Assembly (NCBI GenBank): GCA_964578835.1
Contig: CAZOEL010000006.1
Location: 65,929 to 129,928 of the forward strand
Reading direction: 5' to 3'
Source of the DNA: CAZOEL01 sp964578835
GTDB taxonomy: Bacteria > Desulfobacterota > Syntrophobacteria > Syntrophobacterales > Syntrophobacteraceae
DNA length: 64,000 bases
Shown in pieces: positions 51,930 to 61,229 of this stretch. The first letter of the stretch is position 1. Every line of letters begins with the position of its first letter. The position numbers and the translations under genes are program-made. The notes below the pieces were generated by a model. That model did no database searches and was not told the origin of the DNA. It saw only the letters and a list, made by a program, of their open reading frames with translations.

Positions 51930-52505
51930 TCACTCTCTGTATAAAAGCCTGTCCATAAGGATTGCAGCCGCACAACGAACGGACAGATGGTTGTAACCGT
52001 CGACGCCGCGTATCCCCTCCAGTACGGCGTCCGCCTCCTCCAATACGGATTCGGCCAGTCCCCAGGCGGTGCCAAACAATAAAAGGAGAGGCGAATTCCC
52101 TTGCGTTACAATTTTCCTGGCGTCCCGCTGCGTGAGAACGCCGGGCGCATCTTTCGCGGTAGTCGCCCAAACAAGCGGATCTTTTCCGCATTCTTCCCGA
52201 ATTTCACTTGTTGCGTCGGCGATGCTTTCCACCAGCCGCAGCCTCCGCAACGCGACGCCTCTATCGGAATGCAGCTCCCTTCCCACGCCATCGCGCCAAT
52301 GGCTTATCAACCGTTCCGAGAGGACCTTCTGATCCTTCAGGGGAGTCACTATGAAACATGCGGGCAAGTTATAGGTGCACGCAGTCCGCGCCAGATCGTG
52401 AAGGTCCAGGTTGGTTACGGCGGAAGCTATCACATCCCCGTTCCGGTTCACAACCGGATAATGCACAAGAGCCACATAAAAAGGAGCAGCGCCATTAGCA
52501 GGCAT
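51930..52505 (-). CDS. Predicted SPOUT-class RNA methyltransferase (RNA_Me_trans family)
   Basis: A 191-residue protein of the family often found between trmD and rplS in Desulfobacterota and Aquificae. It begins PFYVALVHYPVVNRNGDVIA and ends with a knot-type region, LLLLFGTAWGLAESVLEEAD, where SAM should bind. The RNA target is unknown. I chose the ATG at MPANGAAPF, which overlaps the end of trmD by 11 bases; the longer frame would read well into trmD. Confidence 0.88.
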   Translation of the reverse strand: MPANGAAPFYVALVHYPVVNRNGDVIASAVTNLDLHDLARTACTYNLPACFIVTPLKDQKVLSERLISHWRDGVGRELHSDRGVALRRLRLVESIADATSEIREECGKDPLVWATTAKDAPGVLTQRDARKIVTQGNSPLLLLFGTAWGLAESVLEEADAVLEGIRGVDGYNHLSVRCAAAILMDRLLYRE

Positions 52506-53265
52506 CGGAGCCTCTCCTTTTGTCGAAGCTCTCCTCCAAGGCTTCCTCCGCTTTGGCAAGGAGCGCGGCATCCTCGGGCTTTAGCGTCAGCCGGGCGAAA
52601 AGATCCGGCCGCCTCCGCCTCGTCCTCAGAAGAGCCTGAGCCCTGCGCCAGCGCTCTATGGCCTCGTGATGCCCCGAGAGAAGCACATCCGGAACCCGAA
52701 GTCCTCTGAACTCCTGAGGGCGCGTGTACTGAGGGTATTCCAAAAGGGGCTCCGCGAAGGATTCCGCCCTCGCAGACGCCTCATTGCCAAGCACGCCGGG
52801 AATAAGGCGCGAGATGGCGTCGATCGCCACCATGGCCGCCACTTCGCCGCCCGTCAGCACGTAGTCGCCAATCGATAGTTCGTCATCCACAAAGTGGTCG
52901 GCGACACGTTCGTCCACGCCTTCATACCGGCCGCATACGAACGCCACACGCGGAAGCCTGCTAAGCTCACCGGCGATACCCTGGTTGAACAGCCGTCCCT
53001 GAGGGCTCAAAAGGACGACCCACGGCTTGGGACCGCCTGCTTTGAGGTCATCGAGGGCCCGCACAATCGGCTCCGGCTTCATGACCATACCTTCTCCGCC
53101 CCCGAAGGGACGATCGTCGGTCATCAGATGCTTGTCTTGCGCATAGTCGCGGATGTTGTGCAGCCGGACCTCTATGAGGCGTCGTTCTATGGCTTTGCCC
53201 AGGATGCTCTCGTGCAGAGGGGACGAAAACATTCCAGGGAAGAGCGTCAAAATATCAAAGATCAT
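52495..53265 (-). CDS. trmD: tRNA guanine-37 N1-methyltransferase TrmD
   Basis: A knotted SAM-dependent methyltransferase, 256 residues, that protects tRNAs against frameshifting. Motifs: MIFDILTLFPGMF, DDRPFGGGEGMVMKPEP, FVCGRYEGVDERV, LSIGDYVLTGGE and VPDVLLSGHHEAIERWRR. It overlaps rimM by 11 bases. Confidence 0.97.
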   Translation of the reverse strand: MIFDILTLFPGMFSSPLHESILGKAIERRLIEVRLHNIRDYAQDKHLMTDDRPFGGGEGMVMKPEPIVRALDDLKAGGPKPWVVLLSPQGRLFNQGIAGELSRLPRVAFVCGRYEGVDERVADHFVDDELSIGDYVLTGGEVAAMVAIDAISRLIPGVLGNEASARAESFAEPLLEYPQYTRPQEFRGLRVPDVLLSGHHEAIERWRRAQALLRTRRRRPDLFARLTLKPEDAALLAKAEEALEESFDKRRGSDAC

Positions 53266-53779
53266 CCATCAAACCGTCCGGCAGATCAACCGCCATTCGT
53301 CCCTCATCAAGATCGATCCGGCGAATAACGTCATCCACAGCGGGGATGAGCACTTCTTTTCCCTCGGATTCGACTACATAAACGTCGTTGCCGCCTGTTT
53401 CGATGATTCCCCGGAGCGTCCCGATTTCTTTACCCTCCATGGTCTCAACGATAAGGCCAATGAGCCGGTAGTGGTAGTACTCCCCTTCCGAGGCGGGAGG
53501 AAGGCGATCTTCCGGAAGAAAAAGCTCTTCGCCTCGAACGCTCTGAGCTTCTTCGATGTTTGTAAGCTCTTCAAACCGGACAACCCATAATTTACCCTGG
53601 GCTTTGAGGGCGACTATTGTAAGCCCTCTGTCCCCGCGCCCTTCCCGCAACTGCAAAACGAGCTTGGCGCCGGCTTTCTGAACCGACAGACTCTCACCAT
53701 ATGCATATACTTTAACGGCGCCGGCGATTCCGTGGGGCTTGACTATCTTTCCCACGGCAATCAGGCGAGGCTTTTCCAT
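53255..53779 (-). CDS. rimM: Ribosome maturation factor RimM
   Basis: A 174-residue assembly factor for the head of the small subunit. The N-terminal RimM domain has VGKIVKPHGIAGAVKVYA; the PRC-barrel domain starts near EGEYYHYRLIGLIV and ends LIPAVDDVIRRID. It sits three bases after khpA and overlaps trmD. Confidence 0.96.
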   Translation of the reverse strand: MEKPRLIAVGKIVKPHGIAGAVKVYAYGESLSVQKAGAKLVLQLREGRGDRGLTIVALKAQGKLWVVRFEELTNIEEAQSVRGEELFLPEDRLPPASEGEYYHYRLIGLIVETMEGKEIGTLRGIIETGGNDVYVVESEGKEVLIPAVDDVIRRIDLDEGRMAVDLPDGLMDDL

Positions 53780-53782
53780 CTC

Positions 53783-54016
53783 TTACTCTATGATCTCCAG
53801 GACAGCCCGTTTCCGTATTTTTGTTGAAGCGGCGCTTAAAATCGTTCTCATTGCACGGGCGGTTCGCCCCTGTTTTCCAATTACTTTGCCCAAGTCCTCT
53901 TTGGCTACCCGCAGCTCAATAACCGATGTCTGTTCACCTTCAATCTCAGACACCTTGACTTTTTCGGGGTTATCCACCAAAGCCCGTGCCATAAACTCGA
54001 TCAATTCCTTCAACAT
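53783..54016 (-). CDS. khpA: KH-domain RNA-binding protein KhpA
   Basis: A 77-residue single KH-domain protein (YlqC family) with the GxxG loop in DLGKVIGKQGRTARAMR. It binds RNA and is placed between rpsP and rimM as in many bacteria. Confidence 0.95.
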   Translation of the reverse strand: MLKELIEFMARALVDNPEKVKVSEIEGEQTSVIELRVAKEDLGKVIGKQGRTARAMRTILSAASTKIRKRAVLEIIE

Positions 54017-54055
54017 GGCGACCTCCGGATTTTATGCACCGCGATGGTTTGTCAT

Positions 54056-54316
54056 TTACGAAGCCTGACCGACAACCTCAACTTTGTGCTTTCGCATCAA
54101 GCTGCTAACCGTATCAGACGGCTTTGCTCCCTGCTCGAGCCAATAACGAAGCCGCTCACTGTTGATCTTGACTTCCGCTTGCTCCGGCAGTGGATTGTAG
54201 GTGCCAATGCTTTCGATAAACCGACCATCACGCGGAGACTCCGAAGGAGCTACCACGATCTTGTAAAAGGGTCTCTTCTTTCTTCCTCGACGAGCTAAAC
54301 GTATGCGTACCGACAT
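54056..54316 (-). CDS. rpsP: Ribosomal protein bS16
   Basis: An 86-residue small-subunit protein: MSVRIRLARRGRKKRPFYKI, then SPRDGRFIESIGTYNP and RLRYWLEQGAKPSDTV. The start is placed at the family's MSVRIRL although GGAGG is 13 bases upstream, a rather long spacing; a TTG eight codons earlier is possible but unlikely. Confidence 0.96.
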   Translation of the reverse strand: MSVRIRLARRGRKKRPFYKIVVAPSESPRDGRFIESIGTYNPLPEQAEVKINSERLRYWLEQGAKPSDTVSSLMRKHKVEVVGQAS

Positions 54317-54440
54317 GTTGTGAGAATTACCTCCCTTCAAACTGAAACAAAGCCATCATGATTCCTTGAAAACGATTCATACCGTTTTGGAACCACCCAC
54401 CACTGTTGCAAATTGCTTCATATACCTCATTTCCTGGAAT

Positions 54441-55796
54441 TTAAAAAGGAAAAAATGCTTTCTTTTTACGGACTTTGCCTTTCTTCTTTTTGGTAGAGCC
54501 CCCGCCGCCCATAACCTGACGCATCATCTTGCGCGCTTCCTCGTAGCTTTTGAGCAGCCGGTTGACTTCCTGAACGCTCGTGCCGCTGCCGTTTGCTATG
54601 CGCTTTCGCCTGCTTCCGTTGATGATATCGGCATTCTTGCGCTCCCCCTTCGTCATGGAATTGATGATCGCTTCCATGCGAACGAATTCCTTCTCATCGA
54701 TCTGCACCTTCTTCAACTCTTTGAGCATTCCCATGCCGGGGAGCATGTTGATGATATTTTGCAGAGAGCCCAACTTCTTCACCTGCCTGAGCTGATTTCG
54801 AAAATCCTCGAGACTGAAGGAATCGTCGCGGAATTTTCGAGCCAGCTCTTCGGCCTGTTTTTCATCGAAGGTTTCCTGAGCTTTCTCGATGATGGAGAGC
54901 ATGTCACCCATGCCCAAAATCCGGGAGCTCATCCGGTCCGGATGGAACACTTCGAGAGAATCCAGCTTCTCGCCCGTTCCGATGAACTTGATGGGACTTC
55001 CGGTAACGGATCGAATGGAAAGCGCGGCGCCGCCTCGGGCGTCGCCGTCCAGCTTGGAGAGCACCACTCCGGTAATCTCGAGAGCTTCATGAAAAGCCGC
55101 CGCCACTTTCACCGCATCCTGACCCGTCATAGCGTCTGCAACGAGCAGAATCTCGGCAGGCGCAAGGATGCCCTTCAAGCGTCTCAGCTCGTCCATGAGC
55201 TCCGTATCGACATGAAGCCTGCCTGCGGTATCCACCAGAATAGTGTCGCAGTTTTGAAGCCGCGCATACTGGATGGATTCGCGCACGATATCCTCGGGCT
55301 TCTGATCGACCGTGGAAGGATATACGGGAAGCCCCAACTGCTTCCCAAGCGTAGTCAGCTGATCGATGGCCGCAGGCCGATAAACGTCGGCGGGAACAAG
55401 GCAGGGCCGCCTCTTCTCCTGGACGAGCTTTCGAGCCAGCTTGCCCGTTGTAGTCGTCTTTCCGGAACCCTGGAGCCCGACCATCATGAGCGGCACGGGT
55501 GGGCGACCGATCAGCCGCAGTGGAACAGCCTCTCCCCCCATCAGATTGGTCAGCTCTTCATTGACGATCTTGATGACCTGCTGACCCGGGGTAAGGCTTT
55601 GCATCACCTCTTGCCCTACGGCGCGCTCGGCTATGCGAGCGACAAAATCCTTCGCCACCTTGAAGTGAACGTCGGCTTCAAGAAGAGCCATACGCACTTC
55701 CCGCAGCGCTTCCTTTATGTTCTCTTCGGTCAGCTTGCCCTGACCTCGAAGATTTTTGAAAACTTTTTGAAATTTATCGGACAAATTATCGAACAT
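54441..55796 (-). CDS. ffh: Signal recognition particle GTPase Ffh
   Basis: The SRP54 homologue of 451 residues, which brings nascent inner-membrane proteins to the translocon. N domain MFDNLSDKFQKVFKNLRGQG; GTPase motifs GLQGSGKTTTTGKLA, LVDTAGRLHVD and LSKLDGDARGGAALS; a methionine-rich M domain after about residue 300 (INMLPGMGMLKELKK, RRKRIANGSGTSVQEVNRLL). The tail ends in a lysine-rich stretch. I start at MFDNLSD rather than 13 codons upstream. It heads the ffh-rpsP-khpA-rimM-trmD run. Confidence 0.97.
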   Translation of the reverse strand: MFDNLSDKFQKVFKNLRGQGKLTEENIKEALREVRMALLEADVHFKVAKDFVARIAERAVGQEVMQSLTPGQQVIKIVNEELTNLMGGEAVPLRLIGRPPVPLMMVGLQGSGKTTTTGKLARKLVQEKRRPCLVPADVYRPAAIDQLTTLGKQLGLPVYPSTVDQKPEDIVRESIQYARLQNCDTILVDTAGRLHVDTELMDELRRLKGILAPAEILLVADAMTGQDAVKVAAAFHEALEITGVVLSKLDGDARGGAALSIRSVTGSPIKFIGTGEKLDSLEVFHPDRMSSRILGMGDMLSIIEKAQETFDEKQAEELARKFRDDSFSLEDFRNQLRQVKKLGSLQNIINMLPGMGMLKELKKVQIDEKEFVRMEAIINSMTKGERKNADIINGSRRKRIANGSGTSVQEVNRLLKSYEEARKMMRQVMGGGGSTKKKKGKVRKKKAFFPF

Positions 55797-56029
55797 TTTG
55801 ATCACCACATTATAGTTTGGACGGGAGTTGCTCAATATGATTCAGAAAGTGTAATCGTAGCCGTCTTGGGCGCGTCTGTCAAGGAAGCGCATTTGCTTCC
55901 GGCAATTCTCATCTTGCCTCATGAAGATAGAGCTGGATTACCCAGCATTGTTCCAACACTGCTCATTCTAAAACAAGATAGGCAATGCGCAAGTGGAGCC
56001 GCGCCCACACACTCGATCGCTTGAAATCG

Positions 56030-58501
56030 CTAATTATCGAGAAGAAACCGGGCAATCCTGCGACTGCAGCCTGAATGCAAATCGAGAAAGGAGCCGGCAT
56101 TTCCCATGGCTCCTTCTTGTGGCTCCGCATTGCGGAGGCATCTATCCAGCGCGTCTTCAAGCTCGGCGCGCGACTCAACCCTGTGACAGCAGCCGGAACC
56201 AAGGAGGCCGGCCTCGATTTCACGAAAATTGAAAAGATGAGGTCCCCACAGAGCGGGTTTTCCCTGAGCGACGGCTTCGAGGGGATTGTGCCCTCCGAAA
56301 GGAACGAGGCTGCCGCCGATAAAGGCGGCGTCGGCAAGCGCATAAAAACGACTTAGCTCGCCCAAAGTGTCAAGAATAAACACTGCGCTGCCCTCGGCGC
56401 GCTCGTTTGCGGATCGCTTGGCTGCTGACGACCCGTACCGACTGCAGAGGTCGGAAAGAGCCTCGGCGCGCTTTATGTTTCGCGGCGCAAGGATCAGGAG
56501 CAGGTCTGGGCGAGAGCGCCTCAAGCTTCTGTGGACGTCGAGAAGCATCTCTTCTTCGCCTTCATGAGTGCTCCCCGCGACCCAGGCCGGTCGTCCGGGC
56601 AAGATCCCGGCGCTTTCTCGCAGAGTAGATATCTCGGAGGCGGAAAGAGGCTTTCGCACGGAATCGAATTTGAGGTTACCCGCCGCATGAACCCGTTCTG
56701 GAATCGCCCCTAAAGCAATAAACCGCTCCCTGTCCATTTCCGACTGTCCAAAAATATGGTCGAACCTATGGAAAGGCAGCCCATGAAATCTCCCGAGCTT
56801 TTGCATCTTTCGATACGAGGCTTCGGAAATGCGGCCATTGACGAGAAAAACAGGAATCTCCTTCTTCTTTAGAACACTGAGCAAACCGGGCCAGATATCC
56901 GTTTCAACCAGCACGAAGCGGCTTGGCTTGATCCGGCGCGCTACTCTCTCGACAGCCCAGGGGAAATCGTGCGGAAGAAAGAAAAAGTGCGTCACCCAGT
57001 TGCCCAATCGCGAACGCGCAATATTCTGCCCCGTTTCCGTCGCCGTTGAAAATACGATTTCCGTCGAAGGCGAAAGCTCTTTTAGCGCTTCTATCAGTGG
57101 AGCAACAGAGAGAACCTCTCCAACCGAAAGCGCGTGGACCCAAATGCGGGGAGCCGGCGGCAAGCTCGTCGGCGCCTTAAGTCCTAAGCGCTCCAGGCAG
57201 CTTTTCCGGTATTTTCCATCGATGCGCGATCTCAGTTGATAGTAGAAAAAGAAAAGCGGCCAGGCGCACGACAAGGCGGCGCTATAGAAGCTGTGTGGAA
57301 TAGCGCCGGGCGTCGAACGAGGCGGTGCGTTCGGTGAGGGGTCATCGGCGCCCTGTTCCATGAGAGCCAGTTCAGCCACGCGAGCGGCGACTCCGGGCTC
57401 GCCCAGCTCCCTTCGAATTTCGGCGAGCGCTTTCCGTTGCTCCTTCAATTTCATTGGATCAGTCAAGAAGAGGGAAGCCTCGGCGGCAATCTTCTTCGCC
57501 GTTGCGTCATATTGCAGCAGCTCCGGAACTATTTTCCGCCCTGCGATGATGTTCGGGAGCGAAACATATTTCACCTTTATGAGTCGACGTCCCAGGCGAT
57601 ACGTGAGCTTTGAGACTCTGTAGACCACAATCATTGGAGATCCCAGGATGGCGGTCTCCAACGTCGCAGTGCCGGACGCCGCAATCACGAGGTCGCACGC
57701 CCTCACCACGCCGTATGTGTCCCCTGAGACTATGCGGACAGGCGCATTGCGCTTCTTGACTTCTTCTCCAACCATGAGCGGATCGAGCGTCGGAGCAACG
57801 GGAAGAATGAAGGATACGCCCGGAATCTTTTGACTCAGGAGAAGGGCTCCGTCCAGTAGAATGGGAAGAAGGGAGCGCACTTCGCTATGTCGGCTCCCGG
57901 GAAGCAAGCCTACCAGAAAAGACGCCCCTGCAGGCCTGTAGAGATCGCTCGCCTGATCGCGCGGCGGCGCGGCATCGAGGACATCCAGAAGAGGATGTCC
58001 CACATAATGGACTCCCACTCCGTAACGCTCATAAAAAGCGGGCTCAAACGGAAGGATAACCGCCATGGAATCGACGAGCCGCTTGATCGTGCGAACGCGT
58101 CCGCTCCTCCAAGCCCAAACCTGGGGGCTGATATAATAGAAAACTCTTATTCCAAGGCGTTTGGCCAGACGGGCAAGAAGAAAATTGAAGTCGGGAAAAT
58201 CGATAAGGACGACAAGATCGGGCTTCTCAACGGCAAAATACGCTTTTATCTTTCGCCAGGCGCCAAAAATAGCATCCTTGTGCCGGAAAACCTCAAAAAG
58301 GCCGACGACGGCGAGGTCCCTGTTGTCCACCAGCACGGAGGCGCCGGCGCGCCTCATCATCGGGCCGCCCAGGCAGGCAATTGAAGCTTCGGGGGCAAGC
58401 GCCTTCATGGCCCTTATCAGGTGAGAGCCATGAAGGTCCCCGGAAGCTTCTCCTGCGCTTATAAAGATTTTGCGAATGCCGGACTTCCGGAAAGCTCCCA
58501 T
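56030..58501 (-). CDS. lpxB-waaA: Fusion of lipid A disaccharide synthase LpxB and Kdo transferase WaaA
   Basis: An 823-residue two-enzyme protein. Residues 1 to about 385 are LpxB: ISAGEASGDLHGSHLIRAM, VGLFEVFRHKDAI, YYISPQVWAWRSGRV, LLPGSRHSEVRSLLP and ASGTATLETAILGSPMIV. It joins UDP-diacylglucosamine and lipid X. After a proline-rich linker (PSPNAPPRSTPG, about 390-402), WaaA begins with its membrane segment SAALSCAWPLFFFYYQLRSR, then WVHALSVGEVLSVAPLI with the catalytic Glu, and GGSLVPFGGHNPLEAVAQGKP in part. No stop or frameshift is seen between the halves, and each has normal length. Its start overlaps the LpxI-fusion gene by 43 bases. Confidence 0.93.
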   Translation of the reverse strand: MGAFRKSGIRKIFISAGEASGDLHGSHLIRAMKALAPEASIACLGGPMMRRAGASVLVDNRDLAVVGLFEVFRHKDAIFGAWRKIKAYFAVEKPDLVVLIDFPDFNFLLARLAKRLGIRVFYYISPQVWAWRSGRVRTIKRLVDSMAVILPFEPAFYERYGVGVHYVGHPLLDVLDAAPPRDQASDLYRPAGASFLVGLLPGSRHSEVRSLLPILLDGALLLSQKIPGVSFILPVAPTLDPLMVGEEVKKRNAPVRIVSGDTYGVVRACDLVIAASGTATLETAILGSPMIVVYRVSKLTYRLGRRLIKVKYVSLPNIIAGRKIVPELLQYDATAKKIAAEASLFLTDPMKLKEQRKALAEIRRELGEPGVAARVAELALMEQGADDPSPNAPPRSTPGAIPHSFYSAALSCAWPLFFFYYQLRSRIDGKYRKSCLERLGLKAPTSLPPAPRIWVHALSVGEVLSVAPLIEALKELSPSTEIVFSTATETGQNIARSRLGNWVTHFFFLPHDFPWAVERVARRIKPSRFVLVETDIWPGLLSVLKKKEIPVFLVNGRISEASYRKMQKLGRFHGLPFHRFDHIFGQSEMDRERFIALGAIPERVHAAGNLKFDSVRKPLSASEISTLRESAGILPGRPAWVAGSTHEGEEEMLLDVHRSLRRSRPDLLLILAPRNIKRAEALSDLCSRYGSSAAKRSANERAEGSAVFILDTLGELSRFYALADAAFIGGSLVPFGGHNPLEAVAQGKPALWGPHLFNFREIEAGLLGSGCCHRVESRAELEDALDRCLRNAEPQEGAMGNAGSFLDLHSGCSRRIARFLLDN

Positions 58502-60414
58502 TTTTCGCGTGTTTGCTCTTCAATTTGATGCGAGATGTCCAGCGCGACAGCCAGCGCCTGCCGACCCGCTAAGCCGTCCACAACGGGAGTCCCGCCAGTT
58601 TGGACCGTCTTGAGAAATGTGGCTATTTCATCCTCCAGAGCATCCTTTTCCTCAATTTGCAGCTCTTCGATGGAAATCTGCGGATATCCCGCCTCGTCGG
58701 ATTCCTTTTCCCTGGCGACCAGATAGGCGCTCTTATCGGCATAATTGGCGGAAACATAACAGTTTTCCTGGAAGATTCTAAGCTTCCGCATGTTCTTCAC
58801 CGAAATCCGACTGGCCGTCAGGTTGGCGACGGCCCCATTTTCAAATTCAATTCTCACGCTCGCAATATCGGGCAGCTTCGTCAGCACGGAAACCCCTGCG
58901 GCCCTGATTTGTTTGACGGGCGAATTGATGATGTGAAGCGCAATATCTATGTCGTGGATCATGAGATCCAGGATGACGTCCACCTCAAGGCCCCGTTCGT
59001 TGAACAGCGCAAGGCGGTCGGCCTCGAGAAACATCGGGTTTTTGATCCGCGGCGCGATGGATTTGAAGGCCGCATTGAACCGTTCGAGATGCCCGACCTG
59101 CAGGGCGCAGCCTTTTTCCCGAGCAATCTTCACCAGCGCGTCAGCCTCTTCCAAGGTCCTGGTCATCGGCTTTTCCAGGAGCACGTGAATGCCGGCGTCT
59201 ATAAAGTCCTTTGCGATGGCAAAATGATGAGTGGTGGGCGTGACGATGCTCACGGCGTCGACTTTGCCGATAAGCTCGCGGTAGTCCGTCATCGGAAGGG
59301 CTTTGACCTCGTCTGCAACCCTTCTGGCCTGAGCCTCGTTGGCGTCCACCACAGCAACCAAATTAGCTTCGGGAAGCCTCGCGTATTTATGCGCGTGAAA
59401 TCTTCCAAGATAGCCCACACCCACGACTCCGACACGCAACGCATCCGACGCGGGGCTCCGGATGAGTATCGCAGGCGGCTTCGCGGCAGGAGCAGCCGGA
59501 GCCTTCACATTCAAATAACTGGGCTCGTCGAGCCTACGCAGTTGATAATCATGCTCAGCATCGGCGATATCCTCTTCGCCTCGGGCCATGATGGTTATTC
59601 GCGCTGCGTCCGCTGCATCGATCATCTTCTCGCGGTCGAACATCAGGGTCCGTCCGGCCTCGACGACGAGCACCTTCGCCTGCACCCGCTTCATAGTCTC
59701 GATAGTGTCGAGCCCTACCGCGGGCACATCGAACCTCAGATCCTGAGTGGGCTTGCTCACCTTGATTATAACGGCCCCCTCGCGGCACAATCTACCGCCT
59801 CGCAGGATGGTCGCATCCGTGCCATCTATCCCCTCAACCGCCAGCACAGCCAGATTCTTTACCACGAGGCACTGGCCTATGTCCAAAAAACCGACGGCCT
59901 TCGCCGTCTTCCACCCGAAAGTGATATCCGCAAGCTCCTGACGGTTGGGCTTGCGCCGGGTGAGAACGCCTTCAGGGGAAAGCAATGATGGCAAAAAGAG
60001 GGTGGAAGGCTCCACGCGGATTCCTTCCAGCTCGAGCTCCTCGGCCAGAGCCCTGAGAAGATGGTCGTCATTATTTTTGCGTATCTTATTCAAGAACTTC
60101 ACTGCCCGCCAGTCGGGACGGATGCGAGTGTAGAGCTTGGTCTTGTCTATGGTTCCCGCCATGGCCGCGCGTAGAATTCCGGCGCTCTTGAAGGTGTTGA
60201 TCAGCGCATTCAGCTTGCCGAGCTTCAACATGTGGAATTCTTTAACATATTTGCCAAGGGCAGGGTTGGTTTCGCCCTCGAAGCCCACGGCCACGACTTC
60301 GACCCCGGCCTGTCCGGCCGCATGAGCAAAAAGGAGCGGAAACTGCCCGCCCCCCGCAATCAAACCGATTTGTCCGTTCTGCCGTTGTACTCCCGAATCG
60401 CCACTATTCATCAT
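58459..60414 (-). CDS. lpxI: Fusion of LpxI (UDP-diacylglucosamine pyrophosphatase) and a Gfo/Idh/MocA oxidoreductase
   Basis: A 651-residue protein. Residues about 13-290 are LpxI (DUF1009): IGLIAGGGQFPLLFAHAAG, MAGTIDKTKLY, GFLDIGQCLVVKNLAVLAVE, then EGIDGTDATILRGG. LpxI makes lipid X from UDP-2,3-diacylglucosamine. A linker rich in Ala and Pro (about 295-322) leads to a Gfo/Idh/MocA dehydrogenase: VGVVGVGYLGRFHAHKYA (NAD-binding), VLLEKPMTRTLEEAD (catalytic EKP lysine) and DLMIHDIDIALHI. The second domain is intact, so activity on a sugar nucleotide is likely. GnnA, a relative that oxidises UDP-GlcNAc for amide-linked lipid A, is one possibility. It lies seven bases after lpxA. Confidence 0.9.
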   Translation of the reverse strand: MMNSGDSGVQRQNGQIGLIAGGGQFPLLFAHAAGQAGVEVVAVGFEGETNPALGKYVKEFHMLKLGKLNALINTFKSAGILRAAMAGTIDKTKLYTRIRPDWRAVKFLNKIRKNNDDHLLRALAEELELEGIRVEPSTLFLPSLLSPEGVLTRRKPNRQELADITFGWKTAKAVGFLDIGQCLVVKNLAVLAVEGIDGTDATILRGGRLCREGAVIIKVSKPTQDLRFDVPAVGLDTIETMKRVQAKVLVVEAGRTLMFDREKMIDAADAARITIMARGEEDIADAEHDYQLRRLDEPSYLNVKAPAAPAAKPPAILIRSPASDALRVGVVGVGYLGRFHAHKYARLPEANLVAVVDANEAQARRVADEVKALPMTDYRELIGKVDAVSIVTPTTHHFAIAKDFIDAGIHVLLEKPMTRTLEEADALVKIAREKGCALQVGHLERFNAAFKSIAPRIKNPMFLEADRLALFNERGLEVDVILDLMIHDIDIALHIINSPVKQIRAAGVSVLTKLPDIASVRIEFENGAVANLTASRISVKNMRKLRIFQENCYVSANYADKSAYLVAREKESDEAGYPQISIEELQIEEKDALEDEIATFLKTVQTGGTPVVDGLAGRQALAVALDISHQIEEQTREKWELSGSPAFAKSL

Positions 60415-60421
60415 TCCGCTG

Positions 60422-61198
60422 CTACCTTGTTACTCCACGTTTCGAGCTGTCTATCATAAATTGAAGAAGAGTCTCCACTTCGGGAACAATTCCGATTTCC
60501 TCGCGCACCTTCTCAATGGCGTCGTCAAGAACCAGGCCGGAACGGAAAAGCATCTTGTAGCTCCTTTTTAGCGCCAGGATCGATTTACTCGAGAAGCCGC
60601 TCCTCCTGAGCCCGACTAAATTGGGCCCGTAGAGCTTTGCAGGCGCGCCAAAGGCAAGCATGTACGGAGGAATGTCCATCCTCAGACCGGATTTGCCGCC
60701 GATAAAGGCATAGGCGCCGATCCTGACAAACTGATGGACCGCCACCAGGCCTCCGATCTGGACCTTGTCTTCGACATGCACATGCCCTCCAAGCGTTGCG
60801 GCATTGGCCATGATGATATCGCTGCCGAGCCGGCAATCGTGGGCTATATGCACGTAGGCCATCAGGTAGTTGCGGCTCCCGATGCGCGTCACGCGCTCTT
60901 GCTTGGTTGTTGCGCGGTGAATGGTCACATTTTCACGTATTACATTTCCATCGCCGATGATGACGTGAGTCTCATCGCCCCGATATCCGATATCCTGAGG
61001 CGGCAATCCGATGGTCGTGAATGGATATATCTGGTTATTCTCGCCTATCGTCGTCCAGCCGTCCACCACGGCATGCGGTCCGATGACGGTTCCTGAGCCG
61101 ATGCTGACATTCGGACCGATAACAGAATAGGCCTTTATGGTTACGTCCTCCGCAAGCTTCGCCTCGGGAGAAACTATCGCAGTGGGATGAATTTCCAT
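60422..61198 (-). CDS. lpxA: UDP-N-acetylglucosamine acyltransferase LpxA
   Basis: The first enzyme of lipid A synthesis, transferring a hydroxyacyl chain to UDP-GlcNAc; 258 residues with the hexapeptide-repeat left-handed beta-helix (for example IGPNVSIGSGTVIGPHAVV). The catalytic histidine is His120 in AYVHIAHDCRLG. The start is placed at MEIHPTAIVSP, after AAGGAG with a longish 12-base spacer; the frame is open upstream into the fabZ gene. Confidence 0.96.
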   Translation of the reverse strand: MEIHPTAIVSPEAKLAEDVTIKAYSVIGPNVSIGSGTVIGPHAVVDGWTTIGENNQIYPFTTIGLPPQDIGYRGDETHVIIGDGNVIRENVTIHRATTKQERVTRIGSRNYLMAYVHIAHDCRLGSDIIMANAATLGGHVHVEDKVQIGGLVAVHQFVRIGAYAFIGGKSGLRMDIPPYMLAFGAPAKLYGPNLVGLRRSGFSSKSILALKRSYKMLFRSGLVLDDAIEKVREEIGIVPEVETLLQFMIDSSKRGVTR

Positions 61199-61229
61199 AA
61201 AATCGAGTGACTCCTTCCTCCAGCCGCGA

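Noticed and set aside
54366..56024. A 552-codon open frame on the plus strand opposite ffh
   Set aside because: It lies antisense to an unmistakable SRP GTPase gene, has no family motifs and begins without a ribosome-binding site; it is a shadow of the coding strand.
58600..59988. A 462-codon plus-strand frame opposite the LpxI fusion
   Set aside because: Antisense to both recognised domains; composition follows from codon use on the true strand.
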